DNA of 64,000 nucleotides from Tetracentron sinense (GCA_015143295.1 CM026563.1:2480001-2544000), one strand, 5' to 3'. Shown: positions 23,523 to 35,468, counted from the stretch's first letter. Numbers and translations: made by a program. The notes: generated by a model from the letters alone, not told the origin.

Positions 23523-25869
23523 TGTCGCTCTCCAAAATACCCCCTAAGAGTTAAGGGATACTTTAGGTATGACTATACTTAACCTGTCAAACTATTCTGT
23601 AATGAACAAAGTAACACATACTATAATAAAGACATGATACTGAGTACGGAAGCTAAAACATTGCGGAAACATCAACCAACTTTTTCTTTCCATATATATT
23701 CGTGACCAGTATTCCAAGTTTTATACAAAACATAAACGGTAAAGGTAGATATGCCCACCTATCAAAATACAAAAGTCATACAATTCTCTCTCCCTCTCAA
23801 TAGTTCTCAGGGAATGGCTAGCTATCTAAGTCTCTCGCCTCCACATGGGACTCCACTACTGGATCTACATAGAGCTCCTCCTCGCCGTAGTCCTCCTCAA
23901 CCTAAGGACCCGGGGCACAAATGTCAAAAGGGATCCGTGTACCTACCGACATAAAAGTACGACTGAGTATGAAATACTTAGCGAGTACAAACTTCTAACT
24001 AACAATAGTAATAACAAGCATAATATCATAAGCAAGTATTTAAAATAATGCAGTTCATAATTCATTCGTAAAGCAGCATACAATATCATTCGTCATATCA
24101 TAATTCTCATGCAAGAAAAACATCATCTATGATTTTTATGAGTCTTGTGAGATTCTTGTAAGTTCTTGTAAGCCTTGTGAGGTTTTCTTGTGAGATTTTC
24201 TTGTGAGCAAGTGATTAGCACCCGCACAACCTTGGGCTACCAATCTCTTTGACAATCTAATCTACTTGTGAGACCTTCTTGTGAGCAAGAGGTTAGCACC
24301 CGTACAATCTTGAGCTACCAACCTCTTTGACAATCTACTATACTTGTGAGACCTTCTTGTGAGCAAGAGATTAGCACTCGCACAATTTTGGGCTACCAAT
24401 CTCCTTGACAATCCAATATACTTGTGAGCAAGAGGTTAGCACCCTTAACCGGGCTACCAACCTTTTAGACGTTCCATTTACTTGTGAGCAAGAGGTTAGC
24501 ACCCTTAACCGAGGCTATCAATCTCCTTGACATTTTACCATAACTATATGTGTGAGGTCTTACTTATTCTTTCTTATGTTTACACTTAGTTGTTCACTTC
24601 TTAGCACTTATGAAGAAACCTCGATTCATACATATATCTGTGCTTGTGTGTAGCAAGTTGTAGACATAAATGATAACCATCATATAATATTTCTATAATC
24701 CCCTAAACATGTGAGTTTTGAAGGAACATATAGAACATTTCATTCAAATTTACCAATTGGGGAGAAATTCCTAAATCATGTTTTCATTGTCTTAGTTTAG
24801 TTCTCATTCATGTATTTCATCAAACACTTGACATGCAACCTTTTCATAACATTTTATTCATGTTTTTAAGTTCAATATTTCATCAAACACATAGAGTGTG
24901 TTCATTATGTGTACATTATCCTTCTACCATTTTCCATCACACAATACATTCACATTTACATGACATCCAATCGCCTCAACCACCATCCATCTATACATCC
25001 ACAACCATTATTTTATCTTGTTTATTTTGAGAAATTAAAGCATTTCAAGAAAATGAAGTATCTAAGATCAATCCATAAACATTCTTTAAAGGAATATCTA
25101 GGTTATTACCAAGTTAGTTAGGAGGGCGTACTAACCATAGGGAATCAACTCCTACTTGAAGAGAATCCTTGATTGAGGTCTCAAGCTTGAGGAAAACACT
25201 ACTTGAAATATGGAGAACCCTTGCTTAAAGAATGCTCCAAGCCTTGAGCTCCTTTTGATCTCAAATCCAAGACCCCTCTTTGGATTTCCCCCAAATCTCC
25301 CTTCTCATTTCTCTCCTCCAGGTCTAAGAAAAACCCCCAAATGAAATCCCCTTATAAGCCAAGGGTTTAAAACCTTTAAATTCGGATTCAACACCCGCGT
25401 GCGATCGATCGCATACCAACTGCGATCGATTGCAGACCCAGTGCGATCGATCGCATATGAGAGCGATCCGTTGCACTTAATTCCGAAAGTTTTGTCAAGA
25501 TTTTTCCTTGCATGCGATCAATCGCACACTTTTGCGATCGTTCACAGATCTCTGTGATCTATCGTACATGAAGGCCATCTATCGCACATGAACCTGAAGG
25601 TCCTGAACCCATTTCCCACTGTATGTGATTGATTGCACCTTACCTGCAATCGATCACACTCCCCAATTTTTTCTGGATTTTCACCTGCAGACCCTGTTGG
25701 GTGTTTCCAACTTCATTTTCATCATCCTTAGGGTACGAAATCCCCTTCTTCACGCTGCACAAGGGTCGCTATCACCTATTTTATCATAAAATACCGAATT
25801 CAATACGTGAGATGCCATTTGGCCATGAAAACACTATTCATTAGCCGCGAAAAGTTCTAGGGTTCTACA
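23523..25869 (-). mobile_element. Solo LTR, about 2.35 kb
   Basis: On the minus strand the block starts TGTAGAACCCTAGAAC and ends GGAGAGCGACA, giving TG...CA ends. It is flanked by a perfect 5-bp duplication, TTTAT, at 23518-23522 and 25870-25874. No retroelement coding sequence adjoins either side, so this is a solo LTR. The length and the TGTAGAACCC start suggest a Ty3/gypsy element of the chromovirus type, which is an inference. It holds a minisatellite (24200-24535) and a cluster of TGCGATCGATCGCA-like palindromes (25400-25660). Age cannot be judged without a partner LTR. Confidence 0.8.
24200..24535. repeat. Minisatellite inside the solo LTR, about five units
   Basis: Units of about 60-80 bp share TTGTGAGCAAGAGGTTAGCA, then a CACCC or CACTCG variant, then GGGCTACCAA and CTCCTTGACAAT. 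Upstream at 24140-24200 shorter TTCTTGTAAG/CTTGTGAG words show how the array probably began. Confidence 0.85.
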
Positions 25870-26321
25870 TTTATAGAAAAGATGCATTTTTTTCTTAGTT
25901 TTTGTTGTTTTGTTGCTTTCTTGAAAAGAAGGCAAAAAAAATTTGACGAGAAAATTAAAAAAAAAAAATTTTAAAGGGTATTTTTGTAAATTTTGAAATA
26001 TTTTTAAAGAGTTTGGGATTTTACGGGAAAATGACTTACGAGTTTTTGAAATTTAAGTCATTTTCTGCAAAAGTAGTTCATTTTCTCCTAAAACATTTTA
26101 CTTAACAAATACGCATAATTGACATTTTCTACGGAATTGATTTGTTTTCTTCTATTTTACGTTGAAACATGCGGAGCATATGTGTTTATAATAATAATGC
26201 ATGTGCTTTGCCCTTGATTAATTTTAATTGTTCTAGTTTTAAAATAACGTGCTATTGATATATATTTATCGAGTATATTATCCTTAATTATATATAAGTA
26301 GAAAAATACATAGAACTCTTA
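25870..26321. other. AT-rich intergenic DNA
   Basis: Homopolymer-rich and AT-rich DNA with no gene and no bounded element. Confidence 0.5.
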
Positions 26322-26553
26322 GGGTGCGTTTCTTTTGGCGAGAAAGTGGGTAAAAGAAAAATAAAAGAAACTTAAATTTATTTTCTAAAAATACCATATA
26401 AAAATGGATGAACTTTTTGGAAAAAAGTTTGTCACTTTTGAGAAAAGTGTAAGAAAATGAAAGTGTGTTTCTTGCACACCGAATGTAAGAAAAGTGAAAG
26501 AAAACTCACTTTTCTTTTACTTTGTCTCACTTTCTCACCAAACGAATACACCC
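26322..26553. mobile_element. TTA-flanked MITE (Tourist-like)
   Basis: A 232-bp element has TTA at 26319-26321 and 26554-26556. The ends are GGGTGCGTTTCTTTTGGCG and, inward from the right, GGGTGTATTCGTTTGGTG. TTA duplications and GG-starting inverted ends fit PIF/Harbinger (Tourist) MITEs. A relative starts at about 63801. Confidence 0.8.
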
Positions 26554-26691
26554 TTAAATAAGTAATTATTAGTGAATCAATTTATAGGTACTCTTAAATA
26601 TACTTCTCAAATAAGTAAGGGTCAATATTAGATTTGACTTGACTTATTTTGTCAAATTTTAAAGTAACATTAGCTCTAATCTTTACCCTTA

Positions 26692-26838
26692 TGCTATGTT
26701 TGGTTGTTGAGAAAATAGGTGAAAACATGGAAAAGAAAAGAAAATTCTGAATTTCTAATACGATTTTTAGTTGTGTTTTGTCAAATTTTCTTTTCTTTTC
26801 CATATTTTCACTTATTTTCTTAGCAACCAAACATAGGG
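26692..26838. mobile_element. TTA-flanked MITE, 147 bp
   Basis: Nearly the whole element is a hairpin: TGCTATGTTTGGTTGTTGAG on the left and, inward from the right, CCCTATGTTTGGTTGCTAAG. TTA lies at 26689-26691 and 26839-26841. The right TTA is also the left TTA of the next MITE. Confidence 0.8.
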
Positions 26839-26841
26839 TTA

Positions 26842-27210
26842 GGGTCTGTTCGTTTCAAGAGAAAGTGGGGTAAAAAAAAATTTAAAAAAAATTCACTTTC
26901 TCTTGTTTGTTTGGTGTTCGGTTGAAGAGAAAGACATATTCTCAAAAACAACTTTCTATATAGTAAATTGTTTTCTTTCACTTTCCTTTAAATTTTTCTC
27001 AAAAACATACAAGTTATTTTGAGAGAAAGCATGACACGATTTCTAAGGTGAGCCAATACAGATTGACGGTCATTGCTGTTTTTGAATTTTTTTCTTTTCC
27101 TTTAACTATTCTTTAAAACCAAACACACAAGAGAAAATAAAGTTATAATTTTATTTTATTTTCTTTCAAATTTTTTCTCCTAACCTTTTTCTTTTGAAAC
27201 GGACACACCT
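26842..27210. mobile_element. TTA-flanked MITE, 369 bp
   Basis: The ends are GGGTCTGTTCGTTTCAAGAG and, inward from the right, AGGTGTGTCCGTTTCAAAAG, with TTA at 26839-26841 and 27211-27213. It is related in its ends to the 26322-26553 element but not to the MITE it abuts. Confidence 0.78.
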
Positions 27211-27281
27211 TTAATTATTTGAATTAAAAGGTTATGATTTGATAATATACTTGAGAGTATCCATAGACTGACTCATTGTTA

Positions 27282-27680
27282 GACCATCTCCAAGGGAGGT
27301 AGTATCGAGCATAGCAAAGTACAATTGTTGTGCCATGTGGGATTGGAATAACTCCAACGGACACAACAACCACCTGACTCAAAGTTGCTGCCTCTTCGAT
27401 CTACGCTAAATTTGTCGTGTGTTTTCTTGCACAACAAATCATTTAAGTTGATTAAAATATTAAGTGGACCCCACTGAAAATGATAATATTTGCTACTATA
27501 ATTTTATTTGATTATTTTTAATAAGTGACCCCCATTAACAATAATAATATAATAATAGATTTGTTACATTCCCTTAGAGTGACAAATCTAAAAGTAGCAA
27601 ATAGAAGTTGTAAATATGCATAAAAGGTAGCAAATGACACATTTGCTACCCAATTTTGTTACTTCCCCTTGGAGATGGTA
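27282..27680. mobile_element. TTA-flanked MITE, 399 bp
   Basis: The ends are GACCATCTCCAAGGGAGG and, inward, TACCATCTCCAAGGGG, with TTA at 27279-27281 and 27681-27683. The interior has GTAGCAAAT/ATTTGCTAC words in both orientations. Confidence 0.75.
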
Positions 27681-27683
27681 TTA

Positions 27684-29281
27684 GCCCACATAATTGCAAG
27701 ACTTACCAAAAATATAATTACTAAGATATACCTATAAGATAATAATTAGTACATATTATTATATAACATAAATATAATAAATTTGTAAGCTCCTTGTAAT
27801 TATCAGGTTTGTCCTAAATTAAAGACTTTTAGAGTTTTGATAATTCAAATATATTATTTTTTAAATTAAATATTAGTTCATACAATTTAGTAAGGGTGTT
27901 GAGAGTTTGAAGCAAATATTATCAACGTTACCTAGACACTTTAATTTTTCCAAATTTTGTCGTGCCAACACTTTGACATGACACGACACTCCTTGGTAAG
28001 TGCCTATGGCATGCCATGGTGATGTGAACATTATGGTTAAGCACATAGTACTTTAAGTATATCTTGCCCTTTATATATACAAATAAATATATATATATGT
28101 TGGATTGTTAAGAACTTTTTGTTAAGTTTTGTAGCTTTTCCAACAACATAGAGAAAAAACTTACTAAGAAAGCAGTGACACCAACGACGATCAATAGGTC
28201 ACTCCCTACCTCATTCGTTTGCTCCTCTCTCTCTATTCTCTATGAGTATTTATTATTTTTAAAATTTTTGGAGATAATATATTTATCATATGTAATCATT
28301 TTCACAAATTTGTAGATCCGTGAGTATTGAGATTTTTAGAGCTTGTCGTGCCAAAAACCTCTAAACACCTGGACACCTGGAACCCGTACCACGTGCCTAG
28401 GTAACACTAGATATTATCCATATAATTTGAGCTAAATAGTTAAAAGCAGATGCAAATTTTTATGGATTGTTATGGATCGACGCATCGCCATCATGCTAAA
28501 AAAAGAAAAATTATAAGATTTGTTATACTTTATTGAACAAAATATTGAACTACTAATTAATAATGTATTAATAGAATTAGTGAGCTAAGATGCAAATCTT
28601 TCAAATGATGGGTGATAATAGAAAGTAAATAAAAACAAGCATATTCAAACCGAAATGCTAGCCCCAGTCACAATTTTCCCAAACGCAAGGTGGTGGCAAC
28701 AAGTGTCAAACCATCTCCCTGTTATGTTATAGGGTTGCACCCACTTTGCATCTCTGGAAAAAAATTGACTATTGTATTTGGGACTAGCACTCCTCATATT
28801 CAATAGGATCTTGAAGTGACTCCAAAAGGTAATAACATGACAATTTTTATTTTTTTGATAAGAATGAAATTAATGAGAAAAAATTTGATAGCACGTGTTT
28901 TCATCAAAATTATGACTTTTAATTGAAAGACATTACATAATAAGATTCATGTTGATAATGATAATGTAATAATTTAATTAATAATGGGTCTCACATGATT
29001 AAAAGACGATTTAAAAGGTATTAACTCATTTAAACAAGAAAACAAAACACTTACCAACAGGGGTTGAAACTCCCACTTAGAAAATGGATTAGAGTTGTAC
29101 TTGATGACTCAAATTTTGCCTTATAGAGCCGGTCTCTGGGCTATCGCCTATTGGGCGTTTAACCTACTTTATTTTTTCATATACAATCCCTTGTTAAGCT
29201 CAGCATACTATGCCAAGGCCCAGGCTCAACCCATGCCATGATACTAAGCTACAGTCCAAGCCTAATTAAGCACAACCGTGA
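27684..29281. other. Intergenic DNA with one short MITE
   Basis: Mostly AT-rich without genes. At about 28655-28795 there is a short element with ends AAATGCTAGCCCCAGT and, inward, AGGAGTGCTAGTCCCA, the same family as 30334-30522 and 33191-33356. Confidence 0.5.
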
Positions 29282-29427
29282 TTTTTGTTTTTGTTTTTGG
29301 TAGGCGCTAATAAGTTATCTAGGGTTAGGGGGTTAAAAGTTGAACTCATGGTTAGGGCTCAACAGCCACACCAAGACTCGAACTCGAGTCACACGTCGCC
29401 AAGGGAAGAAACACAACCACAGCCGTG
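29282..29427 (-). repeat. SINE copy, minus strand, decayed
   Basis: On the minus strand it has a B-box-like GTTCGAGTCTTGGTGTGG and ends in an A-rich tail (the T-rich run at 29282-29298). Its body matches the complete SINE at 11146-11324. It sits inside DNA rich in AGCCCAA words (29100-29900) that looks like an older decayed repeat. Confidence 0.6.
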
Positions 29428-31493
29428 TATTGGACAGTCCTGAATTCACAACTAGTGGAAGGGCAAACATTGTTGGTATCAATTACCTTGTCAGACAGAT
29501 ATGTTCATGCCGCTATGACTATACTACACCAATAAGCCCCGAATGTATGCTATGGGCTAATTTTGAAGCCCATTAAATAAACGGTGTGCTCTTGGGCTTC
29601 ACAGTTTACAATAGAAGATTAAAGTAATGTCTCAGGCCTAAATAAATGGTCATCTTTAGGATTTGGGCCTGGATGTCCTTAGTCCATGAATGTCCTCCGA
29701 GAAACTGGCCTAGCAACTTAGGTCCCGTGCAGGGCCTGAGGAGAGTTAAGCCCAATAGAACCCTGCCCATTAAAAGTTATTTATGATGGGTTTGCAGCCC
29801 AAGAAGGCTAATGCCGAAAGCAATGTCCCAAATAAAGCCCAAGCCATCAATTCCAGCCCATCAGTTTATATGTTAGGCCCCTAGATTCAAGTCCAAGGAT
29901 GGCCCACTATTAAGTACTTATTTACTTATTGGTCAAAATAAAATATTTATTTATAAATAAGTTTGTTCGAAAAAAAAAAAAAAAGAGGTTATGACAAAAA
30001 AGGAGTTATGTAACCCAGATTACTTTAAAAAAAAAAAATATTTATTCACATATAACACTTATTTACTAAAAAAACACACTTATTAGATAGTTTATAGTAA
30101 TGTTGCCAAATTCCCCCCTCCAACTTACCAAGGACTTCCATAAAATTGAATCCTACCGAATAATTTTGCACTCAAAAGAAGGGAAATTCTTGCATAATCT
30201 AATTTGAGCTTAAACATAAGAATAAGAAGAGCTGAATGAGACCTAGAAGTCCAATGTATATTTTCTTCCATGACTTTGCTTAAAGGTTTTATTTTTGGGT
30301 CAACTTTTAGTTATTTCCTTTGATTTCTGCATATAGGAGTGCTAGCCCTATAGCCCTAATATCAAGCCTTTCATACTCTCATACTCAGCCAACCACCTGT
30401 CCATAAAATTTGTGCTTTAACCGTGAAAGTGTGCTTTAAACTGTTGCTTTTATTTTATTTTATGGACAGGTGGTTGCTGAGTCGGAGAGTAGAAAAGACA
30501 TGAGGGTAAGGCTAACAATCTTCTTCAAGTTATTCAGGGGTGGTTTGACATCATTTATCGGGAACAATTTTTCTTAACCCAGAAACAAAAATGATGTATA
30601 CGCATTTGACAAGTCATTTTTAGGGAATAATTTTAAGAACCATTTTATTTTAGGCACAATTTTTACGAAATAAAAAAAGTCGCTTCTCATGATCAATTCA
30701 TAGCCTTCCCACAATATTTTGGAACTCCTGATACTTGGTCATTTCCAACATTGAAACGGTGTCAAGGGGCGGCATTAGGTTGGGTGGATCTTTTCGAATT
30801 AGGTTGAGCAATCATGGTGAGCAAACTCTCTCACTCGAATCCAACTGATTATATGTACCCGCCTAACTGTGTTTTCTGCAAATTTTTAAGGGTTGTTGAG
30901 CAAGAAGATATCTTTCGGGCTCTATTCTTTTGGTGAAACTTTTAAAAGTTCGGATCATTAATGTTTGGGAACAAGAGACATGAGTTTGGGAAGAGAGGGG
31001 AGAGGGTTTTTAATCATTTCTATCTCAGATTTATCGAGTTCAATTTAATTAGAAGTTTCATATCTATGGAACTTAAAAAATCTAAAAAATTTGGAGGAAC
31101 TTGAAAGATCCATATTTATAGAACTTCTGCGCTCTATGTAATAATATAGTTCCAAACATTAAGTAAAATTAGGCATGGAATAATGATAATTCTACTTTAA
31201 AAGTTCCACCAAAAGAACAGAGTCTCAATGAAATATTTGAAGACATGAATTTATGTATCAAACAAGTTATAACACAAAATTAGTAAGTACTTTCTATGTA
31301 TAGCTACTTCACTCTGTTTAATGAGCCGGCATTTCTGTCCAGACCCGAATTGCTTAATCTTGACTCAATAAAACAGAGTGGGAACCTGACTCACTGATCC
31401 AAAACCTCAACTCTAACGCAGGAAATGCCAAGCAGGATGGATATCGATTAGGGGCGGCAAGGCGGCAATGGGTAAGCATGGACATGAATTTTA
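29428..31493. other. Intergenic DNA with a fold-back stretch
   Basis: No gene. At 30334-30522 a MITE-like stretch carries AGGAGTGCTAGCCCTA at its left edge and inverted CCAACCACCTGTCCATAAAA / TTTTATGGACAGGTGGTTG arms inside. The remainder shows nothing assignable. Confidence 0.5.
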
Positions 31494-31789
31494 GGTGGTG
31501 TTTGGTAACACTAGTCTAAAAAGAAGTGCTTAATTGAAAATTATGCTTAGTTGAACTTTAGATTGTTAAGTTGAAGGTTAATTGCATGTCTACATTTTAG
31601 TGATTTTAGGGGTAAAAACTTCTACTTTAAAAAGTACCTATGGAGTTACTTTTTAAAGAAGTGCTTTTTACCCCTTAAATCTCTAAAATGTAGATATGCA
31701 ATTAACCTTCAACTTCAAAATCTAAAGTCCAACTAAGCATAATTTTCAAATAAGCACTTCTTTTTAGACTAGTGTTAACAAACATTACC
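31494..31789. mobile_element. TTA-flanked fold-back MITE, 296 bp
   Basis: The two halves are inverted copies over most of their length: GGTGGTGTTTGGTAACACTA on the left and, inward from the right, GGTAATGTTTGTTAACACTA. TTA lies at 31491-31493 and 31790-31792. Half-copies occur at about 17390-17470 and 48750-48865. Confidence 0.85.
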
Positions 31790-31792
31790 TTA

Positions 31793-33190
31793 GTGAACCC
31801 AAAGCTCGACACATTTACATAGGCTTTGAAGCTCAAACGTGGCCTGATTGCCACCCCTTATGTAGATGGCTCCCAAGCATATTTCCGTTCACTAAAAACA
31901 AATTCCATGCATCAACATTCTTCTTTATTTCGGGTATTGAAAAAATGACAAGGACCCCTGGAGTCTGGACGCTGGTCCCCGCTGGGTGTTATTGATCCGA
32001 ATTCCACACGCAACTTCTCCTTGTCGCCGCACGCCACAGCATTCAGGTCAAGCTTAGAGCTCCGATTAGTCATGGTAGGGGGTCAATTGATTGGAGCTTA
32101 CCCTCCCAACAAAATTTCAATTATTTTTGCTACTGACAGCCTAGAAGCTATGCAGCCCGGTCGCTTCCTTATCAATGAATAGTCTTAACTCTTAATAAAT
32201 CAATTTATATATGACTTTCCACCAAAGAAAAGTCATCAAACTTACTTGTCATGGTACTTATGATCTCTCTCGCTCGTGGTAGTAGTAATAATAATAATTA
32301 TTATAATAATTATTATTATTGTTATTGTAAAAAAATTCATGTTGTTATGTCAAAATTAAAAAATTTTGACTCAACTTATTTGAATTAAGATATTTTTACA
32401 AACTATATAATTCTGACTCACCCTTATGACACCTTAACAACTACCTTACGTCTGACTGTGTGTAAGTTTAGCTTGTGTGTCTTAGTTACATGATATCATT
32501 TTTTTTATACTATTAAAGATTATATAAAGAACAAAGATTAGTGCACCCATAAATCTAAGAGAAAGAATCTGAATCACCAGGAATAGATAACAAAATATGA
32601 GTAAGCAAAGAGATGCAACGAATGCTTTATAATGTTCTCATCACTTTCCCCCAATGGTCATATAATCCTAAATAGGAAATACAAAGAATTTTGTATCTAT
32701 TATGAAATAATTTAGCAACAACTTTAAACTCTATAAAACTAATTTGTGTCATTGTCCCAATTCATTGGGTCAATATTATCTCCTACCATTAATACTAAAT
32801 TAAATTAGAACTTAAAAAAATATATATTATGTTTTGTAAATGCTTGAGAGGTTCTTTTTGCGCTTGAGTGGATTAGACTCCAAATCAAATAATAAACTAA
32901 CAACAAAGAAATAGAGTACTCACCATAGAGCAAATCCTTTGTAAGGACTTTCTATCGATCATATATTTTTTTTTAGTGAACTTACACTAATTAACCAATA
33001 AAAATGAAATTCCCTTGAAAGAATCCCGAGTTTAGTCCCCATCGGTTGGGGTTGGGAAGTGGACTTTGTAAGAGTGTATAAGAGGTCCCTCCTTAAGACA
33101 GACCCTTCTAAAGTGGTTGCTTGGACTTACCCTTATAGCACTTTAACGGCTACCTTAGGTCTAGTTGTGTGTTTAGAGACATTTCGACCA
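31793..33190. other. Intergenic DNA; no gene
   Basis: It contains an AT microsatellite-like run at about 32284-32330 and two related stretches (near 32405-32465 and 33115-33180) sharing CTTACCCTTAT, CACTTTAACGGCTACCTTA-like and GTGTGT words. This points to a dispersed repeat I cannot name. Confidence 0.4.
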
Positions 33191-33356
33191 AAGAGGAGTG
33201 CTAACCCTACTCTCGGTCAACTTCTACTCTCACCTTCCACCACTTACTTGTCTATTTTATAGTGATTAAAACACTTTTCACACAAATAAAGTGAACAAGT
33301 GATCGGTAGAAAATAAGAGTTATGAGTTGACTGAGAGTAGGGCTAGCATTCCTCTT
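33191..33356. mobile_element. MITE with about 32-bp inverted ends
   Basis: The ends are AAGAGGAGTGCTAACCCTAC and, inward from the right, AAGAGGAATGCTAGCCCTAC, continuing as CTCTCGGTCAAC / CTCTCAGTCAAC. No TSD could be fixed. Same family as the stretches at about 28655, 30334 and 52625. Confidence 0.7.
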
Positions 33357-33466
33357 CAACTAAAAAGTCTTCTATGTTTATAAGACAAATTTAAGTCTCG
33401 GATTCTCTCTAGCTTATGTCAGAAAGTTGTGTCTTGAGCTACCACACAATAGGTGACAAGTGATGA

Positions 33467-33502
33467 AGAAGTCAAAATCATGGGGCCATGATTTTGACTT
33501 CT
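33467..33502. repeat. Perfect inverted repeat, 17-bp arms
   Basis: AGAAGTCAAAATCATGG and its exact reverse complement are separated by two bases (GG). The hairpin lies between MITE-like sequences. No flanking gene suggests a role. Confidence 0.9.
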
Positions 33503-34304
33503 CCACAAATAATGAGACATGTGGTGATAAGTGTGAGAAAAAAATGGAGAGATATCAAGTGGGGAAAAGTTAAAATCATTAGGAGAAAATGAAATGTCTT
33601 TTCCCATTTTATTATCACATATTGCCTATTAAGTGGAAACCTGTGCCCATTTTCTAGCTACCGAATTTGATCTGGCTCTCGCCAGACTAGAATCATCTGG
33701 CCTCCATCTATTTTCTACATCAGCAAGAGAGAAGGTCACAATTTTAACAGCTTTAGATAGAATTATTTATTTTTAAACCTAACAGGTAGCACTGTAGTTA
33801 ATTGAATACATGTCAGCCTGGCAAATCTACTAGACGTTACATAACCGTACAAAAACTTGGCTTTCTTCCCAATTCCCACTACAATGATAAGCATGAAACC
33901 ATTTGGGTTTTAGTTAGATGTCTTCCACACGAATCATGTGAGTAGCCAGCTATCATATATGAACTCCCATATACCTTTCACCAACTTTTTTCCAAGTATC
34001 TGTACCCTACCTATATGTTAGTACAAGCGTGGCAAGATAGGTCTGACAATGCAGAGAATCATGCTAAGATGCGCCAAATCTGTCATAAAGTCTGATGGTA
34101 ACTGGATAAGGTTAAGCAATGGAGAACATATGGAATTCCAATGAAATATCTGCTAGTAGTTTGTAAATAAGATGTTTGTATATGCCAGATTTACTTCACG
34201 TGCCCACCATCCATACAGTTGCATGGCCGTTCGATCAATCTACATCAAATTCGCTAACAACGAGACAGCTGTAAAATCATATTGACAGGATTGACGTTTG
34301 ATAA

Positions 34305-34464
34305 ATTTTTTTTTTTAGTATACTACAATCATTAACTATCTATGAAGGGTTAGGGTTAAGGGTTAGAACTCAAGGGTGGCGATCAACAGCCACACCAGGA
34401 CTCGAACACGAGTCACCACTCCCAAAGGAGATACACTACCACTGGGATAAACCCAGGTGTACCA
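34305..34464 (-). repeat. SINE, minus strand, with TTTGATAA duplication
   Basis: The body is bounded by TTTGATAA at 34297-34304 and 34465-34472. On the minus strand it reads GGGTTTATCCCAGTGGTAGT, then GTGTTCGAGTCCTGGTGTGG, and ends in an A-rich tail. Same family as 11146-11324. Confidence 0.78.
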
Positions 34465-34500
34465 TTTGATAATCGAATGGCTGTGCCAACGAGCATTAGT

Positions 34501-34655
34501 GGTTTTTTTTTTGGTAGTCCTAAATTATTTACCTATTTATGTGTCAGAGGTTAAGGGTGGTTAGGGGTTAGAACTCAAGAGTGGGCGCTCAACGGCCACA
34601 CTAGGACTCACACGAGTCTCTCCTCCCCAAAGGGAGATACACTACCACTAGGATT
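34501..34655 (-). repeat. SINE copy, minus strand
   Basis: It matches the SINE 40 bp to its left: minus-strand TAGTGGTAGTGTATCTCCC, then GAGTCCTAGTGTGGCCG, then an A-rich tail seen as T9 on the plus strand. No target duplication was fixed. Confidence 0.68.
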
Positions 34656-34808
34656 GTGCAATACTATCCTATAATCCCTCATTAATCATATAACTGTTTT
34701 GGACAAAATTGGAGCATTGGTATAGGAAAGGAATCAAGACTCTTGTGTGTAGAAGTAAGAAGCACTGCGGGTAAATACAGAGAAAAAGGTACGAAAGTGA
34801 GGCACAAA

Positions 34809-35177
34809 GAGATCGAATCACAGCCAATTGCAATTGGATTCGAGGAGAGTTCAATTACACCCACAAGTCATCACATGTCCCTGTTGATCCTCGTAAACCG
34901 TGGTTAAGATTCACTAACCCTTAGGGTTCAATAATCTAATTTTGGTTTTTAGAAAAAAAATCTTTAGAAAAACCTTTAACTCTAGTTAAGAATTTGTAAC
35001 TCTTAGGGTTAATATTTTTTTAAATATTTTTGTCTAGAAAATAAGGTTAGATTGTTGAACCCTAAAAGTTAGTAAATCTTAACCAAGGTTAATCAAGATT
35101 AACAGAGACACATGATGACTTGTGGGTGCGATTGAATTCTCTCCGGCTCCAATCGCAATTGGCTGTGATTCGATCTC
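34809..35177. mobile_element. MULE-like non-autonomous fold-back element
   Basis: A 369-bp element with a perfect 9-bp direct repeat, AGGCACAAA, at 34800-34808 and 35178-35186. Its long inverted ends start GAGATCGAATCACAGCCAAT on both sides, and the arms continue through CACAAGTCATCACATGTC. A 9-bp duplication and long G-starting arms are known of Mutator-like elements. It has no coding capacity. It is the best-bounded copy of a family seen in fragments across the window. Confidence 0.82.
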
Positions 35178-35291
35178 AGGCACAAATGGTAGACTTCTCA
35201 TGTTTGCATTAACGTAGATAATGCACTCCTCCCTCATGCTCTACTCCCCCTAATGCTCTAAGGGTAGGATGTTATCCTTCTAGGGTCGACT

Positions 35292-35468
35292 GCTTTTTTT
35301 TTTTGGTTATTGGGACACGCGGTTAGGCCGCAACCCTGGTTATAAGTTAATATCTGTGCTAAGTTAAGGGCGGGTGGAGAGTACAACACTCTCACCCTCT
35401 CAGGAATGGATCCCGGAATCTTCTTCCCAAGGAAGGGATACACCTACCACCGGGCTATTCCCATGGTG
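35292..35468 (-). repeat. SINE, second subfamily, minus strand
   Basis: A 177-bp body is bounded by TTCTAGGGTCGACT (35278-35291) and TTCTAGGGTCTACT (35469-35482), 13 of 14 matching. On the minus strand it runs ATGGGAATAGCCCGGTGGTA, CCGGGATCCATTCCTGAG and ends in an A-run. It resembles 10393-10560. Confidence 0.8.

Noticed and set aside
24200-24535. CRISPR-like appearance of repeated units with variable parts
   Set aside because: Units are degenerate and long, in plant DNA inside an LTR; it is a minisatellite.
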